The notes below the pieces were generated by a model, which was given only the letters and a program-made list of their open reading frames with translations, did not search any database and had not been told where the DNA came from. A stretch of DNA of 62,971 bases, taken from assembly GCF_001507855.1 (NCBI RefSeq), contig NZ_LGEN01000021.1:1-62971 (forward strand). The letters are read 5' to 3'. Positions within the stretch are counted from its first letter, which is position 1. The number at the start of each line of letters is the position of its first letter. A program made the translations under genes and the position numbers. Below, one piece after another: positions 56,948 to 62,971 of this stretch. The stretch comes from Halomonas sp. 54_146 (GTDB taxonomy: Bacteria > Pseudomonadota > Gammaproteobacteria > Pseudomonadales > Halomonadaceae).

Positions 56948-59233
56948 CTAGTCCGGCAAATACCAATCTACCATTTCTTGAATATATTTTGGCGCATCTA
57001 ATATGTCAGGCTTGAATGTTATAGTATCTTCGTTAATGAAGAGTATGTATTTTGATATTTCTACAATATTTTCAGGCGGAAATCCATAGCGCATTAGTAA
57101 TGTATGTACTGTATTATTCGTACCGAACCGTAATAACTCTATCATTTTATCAGAACGGTCGTCTGATGTTTGATCTTTATATACTTTAAATGAAGTTATA
57201 AAGGACTCGCTCAGAGAGAATGAAATAACTTGATCGAGATAATCATATGTATCAAAAACTACCGCATCATAACTAATATTTTTGGCTAATGTGTCCTTAT
57301 CAAAAATTGAATACGTTTGCGTCAATGTACTCTTTGGCAACTTGGCAGCCGGCTGTGAAAACGCAGCATAACCTTGTTTCCCCTCATCCTTCTTTGAAAT
57401 ATAACTATAACGAATACCTACAATCTCTCTAAACGATCGCCCTTGAATTACTTGGAGGAAAATCGATATTGCCTGCCTAAACACTGCAACCTCTCCATCA
57501 TATAAGACTCTATTAATTGAAGCTTCATATATGAATTTAAAATATTTTTTCAACGACTCCCTTTTACCTTCATTCTTAGCTCCATAGAGATTTTCTTTTA
57601 TAGAACTTCCATTATAGATAACACTCAATATCGCTTCACAATATTTTAACACTTCCGAATCAGATAGTCGTTCAATTTTGGACAAAGGCGATTGTTTATC
57701 ATCATCAAAGCTGCCTTCTTTTATTGAATTGATCAGCTCCGAAGTGTCAGGATCATCTATGATCTCTGGATTATCAAGAATTGACCGTTCCTCTAACAGG
57801 AATTTCTCATTGACTCTTTTGGAAAGTAGATGAGGGTTTTTTGTGAAAACATACCCGAAGTCAAATTTAGGTTTGTTTGATAATCGGCCAGCCCTTCCGA
57901 TTAGATTTTTAAATGATAATGATCTACTCTGATCGTTATCACCAAGAATTCGCATATTATCAAGCCATACAATATCAAATGGCATGTTTACACCTTGTGC
58001 AAGCGTGCTTGTCGCAAAGCAAATTTTCGCATGCCCCTTTCTTACTAAGTCTTCGACTAGAAAACGTACTTCTAGCGGTACTGAACCATGATGAATCACA
58101 ATCCCTTTGCGTAATAACACGACAAGTTCGGAGTTATGCTCATCGTTATCAGCGCCCAACAGGTGTTCAATTGTATTAATTATCCCTTCAGCTTCAACTG
58201 AGTCTATGTCTTCATAATTATCAATATATTTTCTGAACGGCTCGATGAATTTTCCGTTGTATAATGATGCTTTTGATACATAAACAAGCACGGAGTGAGT
58301 TCCATCAAATGCAAAATCACTGAACCTTTGTTCATGTTCTACGCATTTTTTTATTTGGTGACCGCGTTCAATGAATGGAGAAAAGTGATAAAATTTTTTA
58401 TTTTTATGCTGATATATAAATATTTTTCCTACAGAGCCATGTGCATATGATCTCGAATAGCCATCTACTTCAGAAAAGTTATGCTTTTTAAGTTGGGCGC
58501 CAGGATTCTCTACAAATGGATGCGCAAAAATCAGCTTTGCTTTATCAAAATTTTTCTTAACCCTTCTCACAAGCACATCGAAAATAACTCCTCTTTCATA
58601 TTCTTCAGAAACCTGCGCTTCATCAAAGAAAAACACTTTTATATTTAAGTTTAGATTGCTGGAAAATAGATCTCTTGCCCGCTCAGGTGTAAGAATAAAT
58701 ATTCTTCGTAAACTTCTAGACTTGAATACATTATCAACAAAAAAGGATATCATCACATTTTTGTCACCATTGAACTTTTTCTTCATGGTATTGACATACT
58801 CTGCAATCAAAGCTCTAGAAGGAACAATTACAACAGCATCACCATCATCTTCAGCAATAAAATCCCTGATAGAATATGACTTCCCAGCACTTGTTGGTGC
58901 GGATATAGAAACCACTTTATTTTCATTAACTGCTCTTCTCACACTCGCCTGAACAGGAGTGAGATATTCACCAAACTCTTCTTTGTTTTGTTTTCCAATA
59001 CCCGACAATAGGAATGAATACAAATTATTTGGTTTAGGCAATTTATAAAATAGCCCAAGAGAAGTAATAACCTTTTCTTCATTCTCCTGAAATTCAACAC
59101 TGTGGAACTTTTTATAATAAGCTATCTTTTCTAATATCTCAGAGCTTATAGGGCCTTCTTTATGAAGAATATCTAATAGCTCAGAAATACCATTTATTGG
59201 CTCATTGTCTTCTACAATATCGGTTATGCTCAT
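56948..59233 (-). CDS. hamB: Hachiman-type helicase HamB (Ski2-like SF2)
   Basis: 761 residues. SF2 motifs in order: LTPVQ at about 91-95, Walker A APTSAGKS at 112-119, VPSRALIAE at 137-145, motif II FFFDEAQ at 201-207 (DEAQ rather than DEAH/D), AHPFVENP at 237-244, motif V ATSTLAQGVNMP at 407-418 and motif VI NLIGRAGR at 443-450, the last being Ski2-like. The C-terminal 300 residues have no recognised motif. The gene is AT-rich compared with recBCD and overlaps hamA by 4 bp. Ski2-like helicase beside a DUF1837 nuclease is the Hachiman arrangement; AbpB is a related alternative. Confidence 0.8.
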   Translation of the reverse strand: MSITDIVEDNEPINGISELLDILHKEGPISSEILEKIAYYKKFHSVEFQENEEKVITSLGLFYKLPKPNNLYSFLLSGIGKQNKEEFGEYLTPVQASVRRAVNENKVVSISAPTSAGKSYSIRDFIAEDDGDAVVIVPSRALIAEYVNTMKKKFNGDKNVMISFFVDNVFKSRSLRRIFILTPERARDLFSSNLNLNIKVFFFDEAQVSEEYERGVIFDVLVRRVKKNFDKAKLIFAHPFVENPGAQLKKHNFSEVDGYSRSYAHGSVGKIFIYQHKNKKFYHFSPFIERGHQIKKCVEHEQRFSDFAFDGTHSVLVYVSKASLYNGKFIEPFRKYIDNYEDIDSVEAEGIINTIEHLLGADNDEHNSELVVLLRKGIVIHHGSVPLEVRFLVEDLVRKGHAKICFATSTLAQGVNMPFDIVWLDNMRILGDNDQSRSLSFKNLIGRAGRLSNKPKFDFGYVFTKNPHLLSKRVNEKFLLEERSILDNPEIIDDPDTSELINSIKEGSFDDDKQSPLSKIERLSDSEVLKYCEAILSVIYNGSSIKENLYGAKNEGKRESLKKYFKFIYEASINRVLYDGEVAVFRQAISIFLQVIQGRSFREIVGIRYSYISKKDEGKQGYAAFSQPAAKLPKSTLTQTYSIFDKDTLAKNISYDAVVFDTYDYLDQVISFSLSESFITSFKVYKDQTSDDRSDKMIELLRFGTNNTVHTLLMRYGFPPENIVEISKYILFINEDTITFKPDILDAPKYIQEMVDWYLPD

Positions 59234-60021
59234 TTGCTTACCCCAACCAAATATACTGCTTTTATGCTATCTAAACTCAGCTTATCTTGAGCTGACTCAA
59301 TAGCATTTTTTAAAACTTTAAGTGGATCGGTTGCATTTATTGAGAATGACGCCACAACACCGAAACTATCATTATTCAGGTTTTCAACGGCCGCACCTGA
59401 AGCTAGCTCTCTTAAATGAACATAATCCCTTAGGTGTTTTTCATCATCTATAAAATCTTTTGATTGGTTTATTGCATTACCATGAGGGGTTACATTTCCT
59501 GAATATTTCGCCTCCCCAAAATTAATAAACATGTCAGAACAAACCGTATGAAAATCAAAGCCTTCATTTTGTTTGATTTGAGGCTTCCATAACTCTGCTA
59601 TGGGTAAAATCACATGATGAAATATTTTCTCAAGTGCTTTTGTAGATCCAATTGAAACCATTACCTCGCCAAACTCGCTCCCTACATCAGAATGTGTAGC
59701 AGTAGATTCAAATATCTCAACTAGAGCAGAAGCCGTTTCTTGAACTGTCCTATCATATGCTCTCTTGCTACCTACATCTAAATTTGTCATCCAAGAAGTA
59801 TCAAGTACTTTTTCAACTAGTGCTTTCGATATTATTCCTATGTCATTTATTACTACATGACATACCTTGATTTTTCCAATCGGTGTGTCTGTTTCTACCT
59901 CAAAGTAGTCACTTCCCCAATCAGCATCAGAATATTTATTTCCATATCTAAGTTTATCTTTCATAAAAAACACTTCAAATGGGTTGAATATTAACTTGAG
60001 TATTGAGGTTTGGTAGCTCAT
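59230..60021 (-). CDS. hamA: Hachiman-type nuclease/sensor HamA (DUF1837)
   Basis: 263 residues. The conserved region of the DUF1837/HamA family is recognised: SEFGEVMVSIGS (Glu116/Glu119), FDFHTV with Asp156, and FGEAKYSG with Glu170 and Lys172. The D...E-x-K layout matches a PD-(D/E)xK-type nuclease site. HamA with HamB gives defence against phage in Hachiman, with HamA the nuclease. It is the upstream gene and its stop codon overlaps the hamB start. Start 60021 lacks an obvious ribosome-binding site; ATG at 59964 is an alternative. AT-rich like hamB. Confidence 0.78.
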   Translation of the reverse strand: MSYQTSILKLIFNPFEVFFMKDKLRYGNKYSDADWGSDYFEVETDTPIGKIKVCHVVINDIGIISKALVEKVLDTSWMTNLDVGSKRAYDRTVQETASALVEIFESTATHSDVGSEFGEVMVSIGSTKALEKIFHHVILPIAELWKPQIKQNEGFDFHTVCSDMFINFGEAKYSGNVTPHGNAINQSKDFIDDEKHLRDYVHLRELASGAAVENLNNDSFGVVASFSINATDPLKVLKNAIESAQDKLSLDSIKAVYLVGVSK

Positions 60022-60205
60022 AACAGCGTATTAGACGGCGCGCTCTATGATTGAATAAATATGCTGGCACTTTTTTCCAGAAAATTCCTGTCGGTTTCTC
60101 TCAAGCCTATGGTTCTTCGAGCCATTAATTTTCATTAGGCTATATCGCCAAAAACTCGCGCGCCTGCTGCATTTCCTGGCATAGGCCGCTCAGGATCGAA
60201 AGGCG

Positions 60206-60529
60206 TCATTTACTCACTTCCTTATAAAACGCCACCCTGCCGGCAATAGCTTCCATGCCTTCAATCGGCTGCTCATAACTCCAAGCAACATCCCGACTTC
60301 CACCCAGCGAAAAATACACTGCATGCCCTTTAAACGGGCAATACGTGGTGGTTTCTGACATGGTGAGCAAGTCCATCCGCACGTCTTCGCGTGGGAAGTA
60401 GTGGCGTGGCGGGTAGCCGCGTTCGCGAAGTTCAAGCGTATTGTTGGAGTCGGCGATTAACGTACCATCAACATGCGCCTGCACGCGTTGGCTAATAGGG
60501 TGAAGCTCAATGCGTGGGGAATTTGGCAT
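60206..60529 (-). CDS. DUF427 domain protein
   Basis: 107 residues, the length of a single DUF427 domain. Family features: RVQAHVDGTLIADSNNTLEL at the start, YPPRHYFPREDVRMDLL, TYCPFKGHAVYFSL (a characteristic YCPFKG) and a terminal VAFYKE. DUF427 proteins form a compact beta barrel of unknown activity. Codon use is GC-rich again, in contrast to the preceding Hachiman pair. No operon partner is clear. Confidence 0.9.
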   Translation of the reverse strand: MPNSPRIELHPISQRVQAHVDGTLIADSNNTLELRERGYPPRHYFPREDVRMDLLTMSETTTYCPFKGHAVYFSLGGSRDVAWSYEQPIEGMEAIAGRVAFYKEVSK

Positions 60530-60675
60530 TAGGTTGTTCCCTGCGGCGCTTGTCGCTCTAATGCTTCGATCCTAGCAGTTAAATTATATTTAGCCTACTT
60601 TGAGCACTTAGTTTTTAGTCGATAGTGGTCACTTCATGACCCAGATCACTCATCATTTCCATGCTGACACCCGGC

Positions 60676-61725
60676 CTACTCCTCCGGTGGGGAAAGGTGA
60701 GCATCGATCAAGGTACGTGGCCGGTACTCACACGTGGTATCGGCCCAACGCTTCCAGACACTCTCATCGACTGAAATATTCACAGCAGGCAGCCCCTGCA
60801 TGCCCTGCGCATACTGCCGGTAAAATCGGCCGTCGCCCTTGTATCTAAGACGTGCATACTTGGCGTAGAGCCCTTTTAGAAAATCAGCAAACGAATCTTT
60901 CGGTGCCATTTTCCAAGCATCCTCTGCAGCATTGAAGAGAGCCACTTTTAGGCCTGCCTGCTGCGCTTTGGTTAACATCCAGCTCAGCGGTATGTCGGCC
61001 AGCGTGTCGCCAGCGCCATAGCCGCCGCCTACATTGGCGTGGGCGCCGATAAACCAGCGCTGCTCTACGTTGCGATTACCTGTTTTCTGCTTGCCATCCT
61101 TGCTCGTCCAGAGCGATACGTTATACGCCGACCTGTGTTCGTCCAGCGCGGCCGCTTGATAGGCATGATCGACAATGCTGGAAAGCTCGGTATCGTGCCA
61201 ATCGTATTTGCTTTTGAACAGGTTGGTTCCGGGCACGCCCAGTGCACCAACGGTATCCCACACGCCAATAAAATGAACCCTGGGCTGGCGGCTGAAGCGC
61301 TCCTTGAATTCTTTGCACACCTCAGAATCGGGGTGACAATCACGGTCTCGATAAATACGTTCGGCCTTATCAAGCAGCCCTGGCGTGACGACATGCACTA
61401 GCCCGCATTTACGAATCATCCCTACCAGGCTTCTGGCGGTGTAGGCACCGCGGCTAAATCCGAATATCCAGATTTCATCGCCTTCACTGTAATGCCTTGC
61501 CAGCCAGTCATAGCCTTCCCGTAGGTTTTTGCTCAGCCCGTAACCGAAGGCTCCGCCGAAAAAGCGCTGAAATTTGGATGTCCCTACGCCGGGGTCATAA
61601 TAGAACCGCTGCCTGATACCGTCATCGTCATCATGGAGCAGCCGGGTAATACGATAAACATTGGTTTGATCTTCAGGGTCGTTCCAGGTGCCATCGAATA
61701 GCAGAATCAATTTTTGTTTTGCCAT
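60676..61725 (-). CDS. DUF2235 alpha/beta-hydrolase (Tle1-like phospholipase family)
   Basis: About 349 residues. Starts KLILLFDGTWNDPED (family FDGTWN) and has the nucleophile elbow GFSRGAYTAR (Ser91), then FIGVWDTVGALG with the catalytic Asp and AHANVGGGY with a His. This is the DUF2235 family, which includes T6SS Tle1 phospholipases and cytoplasmic relatives. No T6SS, VgrG or immunity gene is adjacent. GGGGGG lies just before ATG 61725; the longer upstream frame is not supported. Confidence 0.85.
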   Translation of the reverse strand: MAKQKLILLFDGTWNDPEDQTNVYRITRLLHDDDDGIRQRFYYDPGVGTSKFQRFFGGAFGYGLSKNLREGYDWLARHYSEGDEIWIFGFSRGAYTARSLVGMIRKCGLVHVVTPGLLDKAERIYRDRDCHPDSEVCKEFKERFSRQPRVHFIGVWDTVGALGVPGTNLFKSKYDWHDTELSSIVDHAYQAAALDEHRSAYNVSLWTSKDGKQKTGNRNVEQRWFIGAHANVGGGYGAGDTLADIPLSWMLTKAQQAGLKVALFNAAEDAWKMAPKDSFADFLKGLYAKYARLRYKGDGRFYRQYAQGMQGLPAVNISVDESVWKRWADTTCEYRPRTLIDAHLSPPEE

Positions 61726-62188
61726 GGTGCCCCCCATGATGATGCACGCCTTTGAAAAGTGCTCATGATCACTAAATGAGAGGCAGACGATGCGCTCTTG
61801 GCCAACGCGTACCTGCGACCTCCACATTATTTAATGAAGGTTAGTCGACAATTCATCCCGTCACCTGTTGATAGTCAACTCGAAGCAGCGCCCCCGAGGC
61901 GGGCGCTGCTTCTATCTCGCTTTTGGATAAACCAAGCCGTGCCGAGGTAACGAAGAGGTGTTGGTCTGTAGCATCAAAGGCACAGCTGGTTGGGCGTGGA
62001 ACGGGGAGCGCTGTGTTTATACCTCAAGGTGGAAAGCATCAGCTTCTATCGGATGCGGAGACGTCATTTCAGAGCATCGACACATTTGATGCCGCCCCTG
62101 CGCTATGCCACGGAGCTGCGGATGCGTCTTGCCAATCAATGGCTAACCCACGAAAGAGTGTCCATCGATGTTCTACTTGCTGTGTTTG
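61726..62188. other. Intergenic region between the DUF2235 and lipase-like genes
   Basis: 463 bp with no intact gene. It holds a strong inverted repeat (61882-61912) and, to its right, what may be the remains of an AraC-type regulator on the plus strand (61923-62235). Confidence 0.5.
61882..61912. terminator. 12-bp GC-rich stem-loop
   Basis: gaagcagcgccc/gggcgctgcttc form a perfect 12-bp stem around a 7-nt loop. There is no immediate T-run on either side, so it may be a terminator for the lipase-like gene on the minus strand or a different RNA structure. Confidence 0.5.
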
Positions 62189-62235
62189 TTATGGACTGTC
62201 GCCATGCTCAAAACTCCCATTTTTTAGGTAGTTAA
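61923..62235 (+). pseudogene. Possible decayed AraC-family regulator (cupin plus HTH fragments)
   Basis: Two different forward frames each carry part of an AraC-type regulator. Frame from 61923 contains SAVFIPQGGKHQLLSDAE, resembling the cupin sensor end; frame from 61990 contains MPPLRYATELRMRLANQWL then THERVSID, resembling the first half of an AraC helix-turn-helix. The linker and second helix-turn-helix half are missing. Both deletion and frameshift are implied. The resemblance is by eye only and could be accidental. Confidence 0.3.
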
Positions 62236-62863
62236 CAACTTGAGCGATGACTCTATCGTTCTTCATCATAAAAGGATGCGTAACAGGCATTTCGATATGG
62301 TCATTCATGCCGTCTAGTTTCGTACTTTCTATCGAGACCTTTCCATCATCTGTGCCCGGTATCAGCGAGGACAGTATCCAATTGATGCTGCTTGTCCCGG
62401 CAATAATACCCACGTCGAAGTTAGCCTTGCCTAGGGTACTGGGAATGCTTAACTCATCTGTTCCAAGCTGCATACCTGCATCACCGTTGATGAAGTGGAA
62501 GCCAGGGACATCTCGGAGCTCATCGACGACTTCGCTGCCTTGGTTTGGAGGGCCAAGCATCACTACACGGTTTAAGTTGGCTATATCATGCCTGCTCAGA
62601 TACTGCCTTACCAAAATTCCGCCAAGGGAATGAGTCACAAAATTGACTTTTTCGCCCTTTGGGCACTTTTCAAGGGCAGGTCTTATCGCTATTTCTGCAA
62701 GCTGCTCAATTGGGTATTCCCTTGATGGATACCCTTCATTAATAGGTAAGAAGCCTTCTTCTTTCAGCGCATTCTCTAGTGGCTCCATTGCGCTATGTGT
62801 TCGTGCTAAGCCGTGAAGGAGAATCACGCATGACGCTTGGACACTGTTGGAGAAAACCAGCAA
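62189..62863 (-). CDS. Lipase-like alpha/beta hydrolase, 5' end uncertain
   Basis: About 224 residues from a TTG at 62863. HGLART oxyanion motif, nucleophile elbow THSLGG, RVVMLGPPNQGSEVVD, and a catalytic His in VTHPFMM. It resembles the PGAP1-like/triacylglycerol lipase group, probably exported. The in-frame sequence just upstream reads FFRASLAFLLVFSNSVQA, a good signal peptide, yet no ATG, GTG or TTG precedes it in frame up to the window edge. An ATG in the next frame (62916) would join it if an A5 tract at 62883-62887 were one base longer. Confidence 0.75.
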   Translation of the reverse strand: MLVFSNSVQASCVILLHGLARTHSAMEPLENALKEEGFLPINEGYPSREYPIEQLAEIAIRPALEKCPKGEKVNFVTHSLGGILVRQYLSRHDIANLNRVVMLGPPNQGSEVVDELRDVPGFHFINGDAGMQLGTDELSIPSTLGKANFDVGIIAGTSSINWILSSLIPGTDDGKVSIESTKLDGMNDHIEMPVTHPFMMKNDRVIAQVVNYLKNGSFEHGDSP

Positions 62864-62971
62864 GAAAGCTAAGGAGGCTCTGAAAAAGTCTCTGCCTTCA
62901 GCGATAATACGAACATCGTCAACTGCATAGGGTTCAGTGCTGCCATGGATCAGATCACCTTCTCCGAAGCC

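Noticed and set aside
56813..60205. Direct repeats or attachment sites flanking the Hachiman pair
   Set aside because: I compared both flanks by eye and found only short, chance-level similarity; no tRNA is near.

Overview
This window looks like the chromosome of a Halomonas-type gammaproteobacterium (Halomonadaceae). That is an inference from the gene set and protein style (Rsd/AlgQ, DsbB next to GshA, Tex, Hsp33/Hsp15, PrkA-YeaH-SpoVR, HiPIP, RecCBD, acidic periplasmic binding proteins). No rRNA, tRNA, CRISPR array or insertion sequence was recognised. Most of the window is ordinary, moderately GC-rich backbone. About 56.9-60.0 kb is visibly AT-rich and looks acquired.

Layout. 1-0.9 kb: the 3' end of etfA and, convergent, rsd. 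1.2-5.9 kb: a five-gene branched-chain-amino-acid-type ABC importer (binding protein, two permeases, two ATPases), convergent with a kynurenine-formamidase-like hydrolase. 6.9-16.5 kb: thiol/redox and stress housekeeping genes (dsbB-gshA, tex, pckA, hslO, hslR-yrfG, nudE). 16.6-24.1 kb: ilvD, a Tat-exported HiPIP, and the prkA-yeaH-spoVR stress operon. 24.4-36.5 kb: fadH, an EamA permease, a GNAT-nitrilase fusion, an ATL protein, azoR, a phosphoesterase-like/glycosyltransferase fusion, a lipocalin, a tartrate/D-malate dehydrogenase, wrbA and astE. 36.7-39.8 kb: a basic-amino-acid ABC importer which, beside astE, suggests arginine/ornithine uptake feeding the succinyltransferase pathway. 39.9-46.2 kb: a TraX-family membrane protein, purEK, a small HTH protein, chrA and a second ilvD. 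46.3-46.9 kb: a HigBA-type toxin-antitoxin pair. 47.1-56.8 kb: recC-recB-recD, with 4-bp overlaps. 56.9-60.0 kb: a Hachiman-like hamA-hamB defence pair. 60.2-63.0 kb: a DUF427 protein, a DUF2235 (Tle1-like) hydrolase, what may be a decayed AraC regulator, and a lipase-like gene running toward the window edge.

Two observations stand out. First, the Hachiman-type nuclease/helicase pair lies directly beside recBCD. Second, the backbone intergenic regions carry many short tandem arrays (unit 11-21 bp, 2-4 copies). Each array has its own unit sequence. In seven minus-strand genes (tex, pckA, ilvD, spoVR, fadH, chrA, second ilvD) the order is stop codon, tandem array, terminator-like hairpin, and in at least two of them the repeat unit includes part of the hairpin or its T-rich tail. 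Arrays of this kind were not seen in the recCBD/Hachiman/right-hand region. Two larger nested palindromes (6821-6918 and 29261-29344) look like dispersed REP/MITE-type elements.
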